Source of the DNA: Blastomyces gilchristii SLH14081
Taxonomy: Eukaryota; Ascomycota; Eurotiomycetes; Onygenales; Ajellomycetaceae
NCBI RefSeq assembly: GCF_000003855.2
Contig: NW_003101674.1
Span: 734,734 to 798,733, forward strand
Length of the DNA stretch: 64,000 bases
Direction of reading: 5' to 3'
Shown: piece after piece, positions 35,701 to 47,547 of the stretch
Layout: each line of letters begins with the position of its first letter
Numbering within the stretch: the stretch's first letter is position 1
The notes under the pieces: model-generated
Seen by the model: the letters and a program-made list of their open reading frames with translations, nothing else
What the model was told of the DNA's origin: nothing
Database searches by the model: none
Program-made: the position numbers and the translations under genes

Positions 35701-36293
35701 AGACATGACAACGCTAATCTGGCACAGTCTGCAACTTCCACAACCCCGCAACTTTGTATATTCTTTTTCGGACTACTCATGTCCATGCCTTTCGTCTTTA
35801 CGGGCGAGCATGCGGTCGAATTCGGCGAGACCGATTGCAGGGGCCGTCTAGGAGCCAGCATCTTTTGCGGAGTGTCAAGTCTACTTTTCACAGACTCCCT
35901 AGAGGCTTGCTTGTTTGAGGAGAGTTTCATATAATCGGAGAGTGCCTTTGACGCGGAATTAAACACATCCGTGGCTAATACAAGCTTCTCTCTCTGCGAG
36001 AGCAATCCACTGTCTGTTCCATCGAATGTTTGGGATGGAGCATATTTTGCAGCAGTTTTTAACTGATATGGCTTGGAAACCTTGCGCACTGTTGAGCCTT
36101 TTGGCCGCCTGGTTGACTTGACATTCTTGGGTTGTTCATCGTGGTAATGGGTGCTTGGAGCGGAGTTTGGGGAGAGGAGCTTTTTGAGCAGCGAGGTGGT
36201 GTCGCTAGTGCAGGTAGAGGTCGACTTGACAGCTTGTTTCACGGACGCCTCCAGAGCGCGTATGGAACGCGCCGTTTCCTCCATTTCTGTCAT
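29706..36293 (-). CDS. ESP1: Separase (separin), cohesin-cleaving protease
   Basis: Exons 36293-33007, 32928-31427 and 31369-29706, total 2150 residues. The C50 peptidase domain lies at the C-terminus. HSFPWESLDCL precedes the catalytic His of LLLYFGHGSGAQY (about residue 2001) and the catalytic Cys of LMGCSSGSL (about 2027), followed by ALVATLWDVTDKDIDRFA. The first 1500 residues are helical repeat-like (TPR/ARM-type superhelix) with a disordered Ser/Lys-rich N-terminus (residues about 30-130). Separase cleaves the kleisin subunit of cohesin at anaphase onset and is held by securin; in Aspergillus the gene is bimB. It is divergent from the DUF5321-like gene, with 286 bp between starts. The intron acceptors at 32929 and 31370 were chosen by frame and consensus. 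Confidence 0.95.
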
Positions 36294-36579
36294 CTAAAGT
36301 CGATAATGTCGTAACTGTCAATGAAGCCGACCATATTCCAGGCTCTATCGTAGCGACGTCCGAGCTGTTTCGGGATGGTCACTAGCTGCTGGTTGCCGAG
36401 GCAACCATATTGATTACATAATCGTCCCTGCTCCAGAAATTCCCCTCAGGGTTTAGCGCCAATTCTTTTCTCTCTCTGGTCTCCAACCTGTAACATTTTT
36501 TAGTATCGCGTTGCAGTCCAGTCCAACATTGAGTAGGCAATATTCATTTTTGCATACCGGAGGAATATTATAGTTAATC
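36294..36579. promoter_or_regulatory. Short bidirectional promoter, separase / DUF5321-like
   Basis: Only 286 bp separate the two start codons, so the genes must share promoter DNA. I see no TATA box, only mixed sequence and a pyrimidine-rich stretch near 36470. Co-regulation is inference from geometry. Confidence 0.6.
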
Positions 36580-37338
36580 ATGTCTTCTCGACCCGTGATT
36601 TTGAGGCATTGCCACCTCTCAATCCCATCCAATCCCATCCTCTCCCGGTCCCGCCTGCCACAGTCAAAACTACCTCCAACCGAGCCTCATTCCCAGCGCC
36701 GATGTCTTGCAGCGGGGCGGGCAATCCCCAAAATCTTAGAACCTTCGATGTGGACGTCTATGGTTCCCAAATTCCTTCGGAGCGGGAATCGGCGTGGGAC
36801 AGATTCCGCACCCCGAAAGTCCAGAGCGCCTAATCCAGCTACATTTTATGCCATCATGTTCACTCTTATCGGCTCCCAGGCTATCCGGATGATTATGCTT
36901 CGAAATGAGTACGCGAACGATACCCGGAGCGCAGATGCGAAAACCCGGCTGCTAAAAGAGGTTATCGAACGGATTCAGAAAGGGGAAGATGTGGATGTCA
37001 AAAGGCTATTGGGTACGGGGGACGAGGCAAAAGAAAGAGAGTGGGAAGAAGGTGATTATAACTCTTTTAATAGGTGGATGGAAACAAATACTAATTGATT
37101 GGAACATCTAGTCTTGAAAGAAATTGAGCAGGAAGAATCCCTATGGCATTCCAGGGCTAAGCGGACACATCGCGGGAACGTGCCAAAGTCCGATAGTGAC
37201 GGTGGAAATGATTCGCAACAGTCGACTACTCCGCAGCAGAGTGAACCGGAGATAACGACAAAATATCAACGAGTCACTTCTAATGAGGGACCTACTACGG
37301 AAACAAGCAAACCCCAACGGCCGTCCAGTTTCTTCTAA
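36580..37338 (+). CDS. Predicted mitochondrial single-span membrane protein (DUF5321-like)
   Basis: Exons 36580-37051 and 37112-37338, total 232 residues. Without the 60-bp intron the frame stops at 37098. With it the acidic segment reads KEREWEEVLKEIEQEESLWH, a smooth charged helix, which supports the join. The N-terminal 85 residues are rich in Arg, Ser and Pro with few acids, like a mitochondrial presequence. One membrane segment follows (ATFYAIMFTLIGSQAIRMIM, about residues 87-106), then a charged helix and a disordered Ser/Thr/Gln tail. The NPATFY plus SQAI pattern resembles what I recall of the fungal DUF5321 family, whose function I cannot state. A mitochondrial inner-membrane protein with its charged helix in one aqueous compartment is the likely picture. 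Confidence 0.8.
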
Positions 37339-37480
37339 ACAATCTATCCCATGTTGCCATCTAAGCCATAACAATTTGACATCGGACTTACTACAAATTT
37401 TAAATATATCCCTGCTTCCCCAACGTTTTCGAACACAAAGAGATATCTCACTCCTGTTTAGAACACATGTTCTTGACTAT

Positions 37481-38908
37481 CTATGGGATAACTTTTGCGG
37501 ATCTCATCCGCTCAAGTGCCCTAATCCAGGTTTCCGCGTTGCTCTCCTCGTCCGTGTAGCCAGTTGCTATTGTCTTCCGCAAATCAACTTGACGGTCAAA
37601 ATTTAGCTTAGTCAACCCCCAATTTTCCGAGCCATCCATGGACGGAGACGCTACTTTCCATCCTTTCAACCCATATTCCTTTACCATCCTTTTGTACTCT
37701 TCTTCATGATTACGGATATACTCGTCAGGCCCGGGTGTCTCTGTCTCACTCCTCTCGCGATCAACGGGCGGTATGCCTTCAAGTCCAAACCAAGTGCATA
37801 TAACCGGCCATTTCATCTCCCAGCTCCATGGGGTCGATGAGGAAGCAACGTTGAATCCCTCTCCGTTGGCCAACAGATTAGAGGATAGTGAAAGGTGGAT
37901 TGCAGATTTAGCGATCATATCTGCACCCGCGTCGTTGGAGAGCGCTTTCCAGACGCCGAAACTACCGGGAAACGGGCATTGGGCGCCCTTGCCGTTGATG
38001 TAGGCGTACAGCGAAAGAAACATGGCGATGGGATATGCAACATTATATCCATTAGGGCGAGGGAGGAATCCTGGCTTGGGGTACATAGGTGCTTAGTGAT
38101 CTTTGTGCCATAAAGCGGCATTAATATGAAAGAGAAGAAAAAAAATTATGCCTAACCAATAATGTCGTCTGGCCTTGTCTCGCACCACTTCCACGGTTTC
38201 CCGCGTGAGAACTCATCCATCCATCTCGAAAGGTTGAGATATGGGAGGCGATCAGCCCACGGTTTGCGGAGGGGAGGCAACCCCTCTGAGAGTGGCACTG
38301 GCATATAGAAGTCCTCGGCGAAACAAGTCCCATATATGAAAGTTCCATACTGGAGGTGGATGAATTCAAGCTTTGGTGCGAGATCGTCGATCACGGTCAC
38401 GGCTTTGCGGAGGCTGTCTAATGCCTTGGAATCGGGCACGCTCACTATTGTTTTGGCATTAGGTATAAAGCGTGTAAACAAACTCATCGCTAATTACTCG
38501 TTCCTCTCTAAGTATCATATTTCTTCAAATCTTTTTTAAGGAAGAATATATGCCCGAAACTTTACATATATATCTTCAGGCATCCATATTCCACCGTCAT
38601 ATATCCGTACCTAAGTAAAAAACATGCGTAAAACTCTCCACACCCACAAGCCGCGAACCCAGCTTCCCCTTCAATACTTCCTCCGAGTCCCCGACGAAAT
38701 TAACGCCCGAAACTAGCTGTAGTCGTTTATCCTCTGGCCAATATGACACTTCCTCCTCATTCAAGGGTCGCATTGTAACCCCCGTCACCCGGTCCCAAAT
38801 ACCCGGCCGCGGATAATCATGAAGGAGCTGGTTGATAAATGCCCATCCTGAAATTCCCGAGGCGCCAAGAACCAGCGCATGGCAGGGGTTAGTCGATTCA
38901 GGCGCCAT
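37481..38908 (-). CDS. PRISE-type NAD(P)H reductase (extended SDR)
   Basis: Exons 38908-38611, 38489-38157 and 38070-37481, total 406 residues. A Rossmann motif GASGISG (residues 15-21) follows the start. The middle has LEFIHLQYGTFIYG, where a Tyr of the extended short-chain dehydrogenase active site would lie, then WCETRPDDIIGFLPRPNGYN, typical of the progesterone-5-beta-reductase/iridoid-synthase-like (PRISE) family. The C-terminal GLKGWKVASPSMDGSENWG block and an ending around the NAETWIRALERM helix also fit. Fungal members reduce enones, sometimes in secondary metabolism; substrate is unknown here. An in-frame ATG at 39022 could add 38 residues, but the Rossmann strand normally lies near the N-terminus. 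The join at 38490 is the least certain. Confidence 0.85.
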
Positions 38909-40488
38909 TTGTTTTTGTTGTAACGTAGTTTGCCGGTTGGCTAGGATAAGGTAGGGGATGTGATGTGAAATGAGTTTATGTTGGGCTTGATATGGTACAG
39001 TAGGTAGGAGGCCTTTAACCATTATCGAATCTCGAAGTAAAACAACGCGGTAAGGATTGTTAGTGGTGGTACTTCATCATGGGAGTATTCCTCTAATGGA
39101 CGAAATTTTCGGCGACAATGCGAGAGTGATGTCATGCATCCCATCATCTTGAACACTCACTGCATAAACGTTAGCGTGCACCCATCGTAGGGTAACCAAG
39201 CAGGGGGCTATCTATATTATGTGTCACCTCCCGCTAGGGTACTTGACAGAAATAGGGTGAGTAATTATATTCAACGCGATTCTGCGAATATGCAATGGCA
39301 TTAAGAAGAAGCAATAAAATAAATGGACTAATGTCAAGCCAGAGCTGAAACTGAGCATTGAGCATCCTGTCACAGGTGGGTAAAGTTTGGAAATTTTTGA
39401 TCTCCAGCAGATACATCGGACACGGGGAGGACCGCAAGCCGACAAACTACAAGTTGACTTACCTAGTGAGTACTAAAATAAATAAAACACAGAAATATTC
39501 TCTAATTATTCAAAGGATCTAATCTAGTCTATTATTTCTAGATACATATACATAGAAATAATAGGACTTTGAGAGGGAGAGAATGACGTTTGGTGGTACG
39601 GTTAGTGGTTAACCGGTTCAGAGGTTGTCCATTTCTCTCCCTCACACACTCTCTCTATGATTCTATCGACACTTTTGGGGGGGTATTTTGGCTTGTTCTT
39701 TCTTTTCTTGCGAAAATCCAGATGTGGAAAATAAGGTCACAAGAACAAGGGGGCGCGAGGTGAACTTGAAAGAAGAAATGAAAATATGGAAGAAATCAAA
39801 AAAGAAAAAGAAAGAAAAAAAGAAAAAAAGAAAAAGAAAAAGAAAACCAAAAGAGGTAGATGCGAGGTATAAGATAATATTAAATCAAAAATTAAAAAGA
39901 AAAGGAAAAAGGAATCTTTCGCGGGAGATAAAAGATCGCCTAGAATAAATGTAAGCAAGCAATCTTTCGTTAAATGGTGTGTATGCGTTTTCGCTGGGAG
40001 GATGATGGATGGTAGACAAGCCGGACTGAGGAAATGTCGAGGAGAGAGTAGGAATAGGAACTAAATAGGATTTTCTGTAAGTAGCGTCACATACCGGCGG
40101 AGGGGAGGGGGTTAGAAAAGCGAGCTCGATTAGGAAATTTAAAATGGAAAACAATAAAAATAATGAAAATAACAACAAAAATCTATGGCGTTAAGATGGA
40201 AAGGGAATTTTTAACAAGCAAGCAAGCGGAGGGCGAGATGAGGTTGATAGGGCGTGGTGGCGAGAGGAGGACGGGATCACCGGTTGGTAATAGATTCCGG
40301 TCATCATGCTATGATCGATATATGACCAAAGTATGTGACACGGCAATCGAACCAAATCAGGGAGGCGGAGATAAAAGTACACACACAAAGTACGCTTGCC
40401 ACCCAAGGGGCAAAAAATGGACGGGTCTAGATATTCAAACACAGATATGAACCGCAGACGGAGAATTTTACACCTGCTGCATCATTTT
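38909..40488. other. Intergenic region with long purine tract
   Basis: No gene supported. An A/G-only tract dominated by AAAG and AAAAG units runs from about 39775 to 39860 on the plus strand, so it is a pyrimidine tract on the strand of the flanking minus genes. It may be part of the Agc1 3' region or the reductase promoter. Confidence 0.6.
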
Positions 40489-42818
40489 TCACGCAGCACC
40501 AGCAGGCAAACTCGCACTCCTGGGCATCTTAATCCGGCCAAAGTCCTCATTCAAATCAAGAATGAGCTTCAACGCATTCCGCGACCGGATATACGGCAGA
40601 GGCCCCGTCGCCCGCTGGCCCAACCCGGGCTCGATATGGCCGATCGGCGTAACGTCTTCAGGCTGGCTGCCGGGCAGCGGCAGCCAATTCTGCAGAACCT
40701 CGTAGGCAGCAAGCGTGAAGCCGAACTGTGGCGATGAGCGCAAGATACGTGCCGGGCCGCCCTTGAAGAACGCGCGGAACCCTTCTTCTCTCATTATCGT
40801 CGTCGCGCAGTGGCGGACGGATGTATATCTCGTCTCGCCCTTGCGGGCTTCGACTTGCAACCTTGTCTTGATGACGTCGCATGGTGTTGTGAGGTAGGCG
40901 GCCGGCATGCCGGCGATGGCACCGGCGGTTAAGAGTTGGATAATGGTTAGTTTCTTGGTGGGCGATTCGCCGAAGAAGTCGGATTTCAAGTGTGCGTAGG
41001 TGGGGAAGTAGATGGCCGAAAATGGGACTGGGTGGGGTCATATAAGTTAGATAGCTGCATTGACAAAGAATTAGTTTGAAGATATTTTACTCACCATCGC
41101 GAAGCAAGCAGGCGCTAGCTCCCTTGTACAATCCCATCAACCCCAAGTTCTTGATGATCCACATGGCCGATCGACGTGGCGCACCCTCGACGCTCTTGGC
41201 GATCTCTCCTTGAACTTGCAGACGGATCTTCACGATCTCTAGGGGGTTTGTGAAAACCTGTGTGTGAAATTAGTATCAATTAGGAAAAAGAAGAAGCAAA
41301 AAGAAGCTGAGTGAACAAACAATAAACATACCACTTGACATCCACCAGCCATACCACCTGCAAAAAGTTCCCACCCCAACCCAATCTTCCCCGTCTGCTT
41401 ATCCGCAAAAGTCCGACGAACCAGGTCATTTACGGTGAGCTTAATGGCCTTTTCAGGGGCAACACCAATCAATTGCGGTATGACGCCCGAATACAAGCCA
41501 AGAACACCTTCATTCCGAATAACCTTCCTCGCACAATCGATTGAATTGCTATACAACCTCTCCCCCACACGCGCGCTCCTCTGATTCTGCATTCTCGTCT
41601 TGACAAGATCAATAGGGTACACCATAAAGGCGCCAAAGGCACCTGCGATACTGCCCAGACCGAAATGATGCACCGACTCCAAGATGTTCTGGAGGACCTG
41701 TTTCGATTTTGTAGTTGCCTTTTCCGTGGTTTGAGTGACGCTTTCCATTGCAGCGTTACCGACCGCAGAAGCTGCGGAATGCCATGAAGCGTCTATAACT
41801 TTTGCAAAGTCGTTTAGCGAGAGTTTTCCTGAAGGCGCATCGAGACCGGCAAAGTGAAAGAGGATATCGGCTTCCATGGGGGTGAAGAGGGACGAGCGCG
41901 CGACGCGAGAGGCTTCGTTTAGGAAATCTGTGCGGGTGATTGTGCCATCGTGACTCTTGTTTACGGCGCTGCGGACGATATAGTCGATCATGTCCATCTC
42001 TCGTATTATATTCTGAAAGGCGCGGACGTTGGCGTACGAAATCTTACTTCCGGCGCTGATGGTGCATAGGGAGGGTAGGTTTTCTAGAAGATGATCTGAC
42101 AGCTTGTGCCTAGCGGTGTTCAAGATGATACGCTGGAAATCCTCCGGCTCGATGTAGCCATCCCCATCCTTATCGAGAAGGTGGAACGCCTGACGTATTC
42201 TCTCGCCCTGGAGGCCACGAAGCATTTGTGCGAATTGCGGGTAGGTCATGTCATGTCGTCTCTTCTTCGTTCCTGTATACAACGATACCCATTCTGAATT
42301 CCAGTCAAAGGGAATACTATCCTTCCCCGTATTCTGGGTATATAGTTTTTGAAACGTCTCATATTTAATCGCTCCGGTCCCTTCCACATCAAACAAACGG
42401 AACGCAATCTCATATTCCGCATCGGGTTTGGCAATTAGATTCTCGAACGCGGTCCAATCGTGTAGATTTACTTTACCAGTCTTCCGTCGATCGGCAACTC
42501 GGAATAGGATACCGTATTGTTCGCGTTTGATTTTGTGCTACAGATGGAAGAAAAATGGAGGCATCAGCAAATGGTCAATCCCCTGTTCCTTTTGATGGGT
42601 CTGGAAGGTAGAGCTGAACTTACATAGTTTTCATGTACGGGAGCAATGGCATTGATGAAATCCTCCTTGTTCATATACCGCTCTCCCGTTTCGTTATCAG
42701 TCCTGGCATGTTGATAGAAATGCGCTCTGATCCGAGAAGTAACCGGGAGGTCAGGATCGGGCAGAATTGATCCCATGATGGATCCTTTTATACTCATACT
42801 CTCCTTAACCGCAGCCAT
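40489..42818 (-). CDS. AGC1: Mitochondrial aspartate/glutamate carrier Agc1
   Basis: Exons 42818-42624, 42537-41332, 41257-41095 and 41027-40489, total 700 residues. The N-terminal half is a regulatory domain with EF-hands; the clearest loop is [11 protein letters not shown] (about residues 187-197). From about residue 357 come three mitochondrial carrier repeats, with signatures [16 protein letters not shown] and PCDVIKTR. This is the citrin/aralar/Agc1 architecture: inner-membrane exchange of matrix aspartate for cytosolic glutamate plus a proton, part of the malate-aspartate shuttle and of nitrogen metabolism. A weaker EF-hand-like loop ([14 protein letters not shown]) lies near residue 114. 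Ca binding in fungi may be reduced, as several loops lack the full Asp/Glu set. The introns (86, 74 and 67 bp) all keep frame. Confidence 0.96.
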
Positions 42819-45800
42819 GATTGAAAGATTGGTGAGGTGGGTGGAGGTTAACTAGAACCCGGTGATTTCACACACACACTCACGCACGGCTTCGCAAAGC
42901 TATCCCCAAGTAAAAGTTGCTGACTTCGGGCTTAGAAAAGAGGGAGAAGGGGCAAAAAGCAAAGGCCTGGAATTTTCGACAAGGTCAAGAGCCGCGATTC
43001 CGAGGAATGCAGCTAAAAGAGGGTTTGGCAATAACGAAACTAGCCAGGTTGCTAGTGGTGAGTGAACGGGGGGTGTGGAAAAAGGTCGATACGCAACCAA
43101 ATTAAAAACGAAAAGAAGGAAAAAAAGAAAGATGAAAGATGAAAGGTCACCGGCAAATATTCATAAGAATAATAATAATATGCACAAAGTGAATGTGTGT
43201 GCGAGTGCACAGTGCAGTGGTGTGTGTAAAAAAATTACACAGGAGAGCGATAGGAGATGTATAAATGACCGGTGAGGGATGGATGTTGATGAATCAATGC
43301 GGCAAAAAATTTTTCCTAGATCCTGACCTTCCGTAGCCAATGGTTTGCCGCAGCGCGCGGGAGTTTGTCGGATGACTCAGCCGATCTAGCTTAGGCATGA
43401 CAGACCATCAGCAGTGTGGCGAGCGCCAGCCTATTAATAAAATGCTCAAGGCATTTTTGCCCTTCAGGTCTATCATGCCTACGAGGGATTAACTGGATTA
43501 TTACTCGGTCGATTTTACATGGGCTTATGTATTATTATTCACCTCTTTAACTCATCTGCGCTGAGACGTTGATTTCTTGTACGGAGAGCTCCGTCCAGGC
43601 ACGGTACACTCACTGGTTTGAGAAAGACCTCGGCTTGGTCGTTAGATAGGCACGAAAGCTTAACTGAAGATCTGAGGGATACAATCACCCTGGGCTTTTC
43701 CTCGACGCTAGGAACCATCACACTCTGTGTACAGGCTCTACAGCACACAGTCCTGAGTCATAAAATTCCCTCTGATGCTGGCAGGCATGGGATAGCTAGC
43801 TATGTTGAGCCGTTATCGGGATGACCTCTGCCGCTACTCTTTCGCGACCCGCTCTCCCCGCATCGGCCAATTCTGCTATCCCACACCAAGAAAACTGCCA
43901 GTGGGCCCGGATATCCATATTTCTCTTGTGAGAATCAGACGGAGGGAAAGAGAAAAAAGAAATAAAAAGAAAGGGAAAAGAAAAGGGAAAGGTTAAAGGA
44001 GTCCGCGCACTTATTATCGTTCCGGCTTTCGAACAGCCTACAGGTGAGTGCTGAACCGGGTTTCCTTTTGACTGGGTTTTGGCATGGATATCGTATTGAA
44101 AATATATACAGAAATCCGCCGACTTCTATAATATCTAGGGAAGTTGAAGTGCTCCGCAGAACCACTCTTTTAGGATGAGCCTAGCAAGGACGTAAATGAC
44201 AAGCCTACTCTGACGTCCAAGAAGATGAAAGCCCCCGAAACCGGGAGCGCTGACCACCAACATGCTGGTTCGTGTGTTTGAACAGTTACAGGATTATCGA
44301 AATATCCTCATGTTCCATATCTTGTTCAACCCGCGGATCTCGAGCTCTTGGAACTATTCCAGATCATTTTGTTATAAAAAAATGAAGGTGTCGGACCGAT
44401 CAGCCTAGTTAGTGCTTAAAAAAAAAAATTAAAAATTAAAAATTAAAAATTAAAAAAATTAAAAAAATAACACATGATCAGAACGAAGAGGCCCCGAACA
44501 TTGATATATTCGTTTATTATTTTGACACGGCGACACCTTTTGCGTTGACAGCCGAGGAAGCCTGCTATTTTGTATCCGCCCCCTCGCTTCCGTAGGCGGA
44601 AGGATCCGTGAGTTTGGATACGGCCACAGGTGCCAGAGCCAGATTTCGGTTTCATGTTTTTTTGTTTCTTGGTGCAAATAAGAAGTATGTTATCTTTGTG
44701 ATCAGTGAGTGTAAGTTACTATATAGAGTAAAAAGATGAGAAGAGATGAAAGGAAACCTCTACTCTGGGATAACTTTGTCTCTGACTTTCAATAAGAAAT
44801 TCTAGTTTTGTTGCGTTCGTAAGAAATAGTTTCAAATTGGGGAGAATGAATGATGAACGTAAGAACCGGTTTGCCGCGAGCCCTATTCCATAACGTTTCC
44901 CTCCCTCCCTCTACCTCTGCCTAATACAAATTAGAACATCTTCAGATGAGAACTTGACACTGCAATTGCTATATCTATTCATATGCTATGGAGTAGAGAC
45001 AAACGAAAAACTTCAATTGTCGACGGCCCAACCAACCATCACAAAAATGCGGTGCTCCGCAGTGAAGTTGATCATGTACGGCTGCTGCAATGATCACAAT
45101 TAGTGCGCATTAAGGAAAATTTTTACCATGAGATCATTGATCCCGTTATCACTATCCACAGCACTGTACCAGTATCTAATTATAGCAACACACCCAACAA
45201 GGTGAGGTGTTTCCCCCTCCTTTTCCATCATGCCTTTTAGCTCAAGGGCCTGGATATGCAGTGATCGACCCCCTGGAAACATATGTATGTTCGGGATCCC
45301 GCTCCTCGTTGAGGTGGGCAAGTCTGCTCTTATCGTGATGATATGACAGTCGTATGAGATGATTTGACCAACGCAAGTGTGGTATCATCGTAATGTTAAT
45401 GCGGGGGAGCGGAAACTTAAAACTCCATCTTATCTAAGGACGAATGACGTTGAAGACTTATATAGGAAACGCCCAAGCGGTGGTGGGAGAGATCAGAATT
45501 CCGAACTGTCCTCCTGTAGCGTGTGATTTCAGCGCTGGTTGGTTTGTTGCTGGCTGCTTGAACTCAGGTTGTCACAACTAGCTTGAAGCTTACCGCGAGA
45601 TCTCAAGGGATGTTGTAAGGAGGGGTTAAAATTGTTTCCTGATAGGTACGCACAGCGTAGACCCGACAGAGCAGATGGCAAAGATGGGATATATTCATGC
45701 TGAGACTTTTGACACAGTACGGAGTAGTAGAGAATACATCAGTCTCTACACTCAAGATTCGACACATCAATTGCAAGAAGTGAAGCTGGGATGTTTGAAT

Positions 45801-46390
45801 GCAAACTTCACATTGGCGCCCAAGCCCGTTCTTCACACGGATCATGCAGGGATGGGTGATTCTGATTCTTGAGGTCCTGTAACTCGGCAGGGGTTGAGAA
45901 CGTGTTTGCCCATCACCGATCCTACTGGCACACTGCCCTCAATATGGAATATTTTAGCATGAGAGAAAGTGAGAGAGAAGCCATCTACAGAGTAGTTAGA
46001 TGGAACGACGAGAAGATGGGCGAGTTTGTAGTTGGTTTATTTCAGCAACCACACGGCACACCGAGGGGCTGGTTTCTTACCAGGCCGATTTCTGCGCATC
46101 ATCTTTTTTATGCGAAACCCCGCAAGTTGATGTCATTCCAGAGAGGAGCAGAGTAAGGCTATTCCATAAGAAGGCTGGATCGGACAAAAATCCATCGTCA
46201 CCCATCACTTTTGTTCACCCCAGCAGCCACCGTCGCACCGTTCGGCCACTGTTAGGGCTTGTTGCCATGCAGGAGGTTGTGTAACCGTGCGCAAGGGAGC
46301 GCAGACGAGAATCGGTGAGGTTGGCCTCTGATAGACTGGACCAAGAGCCGACGAGTGACCAAAATGCGCGATGTGTGTGATCTGGATGTG
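42819..46390. other. Gene-poor region
   Basis: About 3.6 kb without a gene I can support. It includes a purine tract near 43100-43140, an A-rich (AAAAATT)n repeat at 44418-44470, and a GTACGGAGTA motif at 45717-45726. Several short frames exist, for example minus-strand frames of about 70 codons ending at 44443 and at 45100. None has a known motif or a matching splice partner. These could be relics or unannotated small genes. Confidence 0.5.
44418..44470. repeat. (AAAAATT)n-like short repeat
   Basis: Repeated TTAAAAA units over about 50 bases. Confidence 0.85.
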
Positions 46391-46399
46391 CCGTCTTGC

Positions 46400-46604
46400 A
46401 TTGGTTGGGCGCTTCAAGCAGCGTTTGCTGCACATAGAGCGCGCGATTGGCTGAGGCAGGCAAGGTTGGGCTGGTTGCTGGCTTGATTCTTCCAAGGATA
46501 CAAGCATCCTTTGCCAGCATCGGCCAGCCACCGCGATTTGGTCTGTTTGCCCCGTTGGCCCCAACCCCCTGCCTGAGCGACTGGGCCGCCGGGGGCCTAT
46601 ATAG
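46400..46604 (+). promoter_or_regulatory. Predicted promoter: two inverted CCAAT boxes and TATA box
   Basis: ATTGG (CCAAT on the other strand) occurs at 46400-46404 and 46446-46450. A TATA element CTATATAG lies at 46597-46604, about 150 bp downstream of the second CCAAT. The transcribed strand beyond is pyrimidine-rich, as in many strongly expressed filamentous-fungal genes. The downstream ATG at 47104 is about 500 bp away, implying a long leader or a leader intron. Confidence 0.5.
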
Positions 46605-46807
46605 CCGCTGTGGCCCCCCTTCCTTGTCTGCGCTGTTGTTGCTATTATTTCCTACTTTTCTTTGCTGCAGTCTGTGTTTCGAATTTCGAACCTTCTTCCC
46701 CTTTATTCTTTTCTCTTCCCTTTTTATTTTCCTCTAATATTTTTTTATTCCAATTTGCACTGGTTGGCTGGCCCAATCATATAATATTCTATTTTTATCC
46801 TCTGTCT

Positions 46808-46843
46808 ATGCGCTTCCTTCATTGCGTCATCGTCTCTATCTAG
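46808..46843 (+). other. Upstream ORF in the leader of the PP1-docking protein gene
   Basis: A short frame of 11 codons plus stop (ATG at 46808, TAG at 46841-46843) within the pyrimidine-rich leader, 260 bases before the main ATG. It would dampen or regulate translation if the leader is not spliced here. Confidence 0.35.
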
Positions 46844-47103
46844 TTATTTTCAGTAACAACATAATTTTATATCTATCCGCTCTCAGGTGTCTCGTGGCCG
46901 CGCCAGAGTCGTCGACTAATTTTTCGCCCCCTAACGACGACGACGCTGAAAAAGGAGCATATTATATTATTAACTATCCTCTATTCAAAGCAACCGCTGC
47001 CATCCATCTATCTATTAAATATCCTTTTCCCCAAAACTTTTGATCATCAACTTTTTACCTCTCAACACCACAAGCAAACCAACCACAAATATACAAAAAC
47101 ATA

Positions 47104-47547
47104 ATGTACGCTGCACGCGCCACTAAACCCAAGCTCTCTCTGAGCATCGCTGCCGCCTCGACCAGCAGCACATCCCGCCCTGTTCTATCCCTTAAATCCC
47201 CCGTTGCCATGTCTATGGCCATGTCTCCTCGGACACCGCTATCCCCATCTCCTCTAAGTCCAACTACTCGCAACACAAAGCTCAACCAGCGTGGCTTCTC
47301 TACCATGCCTCAACAAGCTACCTTCGCATATGTCAACCCTACCTCCTCGAAAAGTATCCTCAAGAAGAACGGCGTCAGCTCCAGCTCCAGCTCCAGCTTC
47401 CCGAGCAGCGGTGTTTCTTCTAAGAAAATCCAGTTCAACTGCGAGCCTATCATCCACTGTGTCACTCCCATTGAGAACACAGATGACTACTACGGTGGCT
47501 ACAGGAAGATGTCCAGAGACGAGCGACGATGGCTGCTCCGCTCTTAA
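47104..47547 (+). CDS. Small protein with SILK and RVxF-type PP1 docking motifs
   Basis: Single exon of 147 codons. The N-terminal 70 residues are Ser/Thr/Pro-rich with several SP sites (SPRTPLSPSPLSPTTR), so it is probably disordered and phosphorylated. SILK occurs at residues 84-87 and KKIQF at 107-111, separated by a Ser-rich linker. The order [GS]IL[RK] then [RK]x[VI]xF is the known docking combination for protein phosphatase 1 catalytic subunits. The C-terminal 35 residues (CEPIIHCVTPIENTDDYYGG, then RDERRWLL) look strongly constrained. No membrane segment; the first 30 residues are basic and acid-free, so a mitochondrial location is also possible. A PP1 regulator or substrate is inference. 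The long pyrimidine-rich leader, TATA and CCAAT boxes suggest strong expression. Confidence 0.75.
   Translation: MYAARATKPKLSLSIAAASTSSTSRPVLSLKSPVAMSMAMSPRTPLSPSPLSPTTRNTKLNQRGFSTMPQQATFAYVNPTSSKSILKKNGVSSSSSSSFPSSGVSSKKIQFNCEPIIHCVTPIENTDDYYGGYRKMSRDERRWLLRS

Noticed and set aside
44443..44655. 70-codon basic minus frame (MKPKSGSGTCGRIQTHGS and on)
   Set aside because: Ends in an A-rich repeat; no family recognised and no partner exon; insufficient support as a gene.
45100..45321. 73-codon minus frame
   Set aside because: Ordinary composition but no motif, no splice partner and probably not ATG-dependent conservation; not called.
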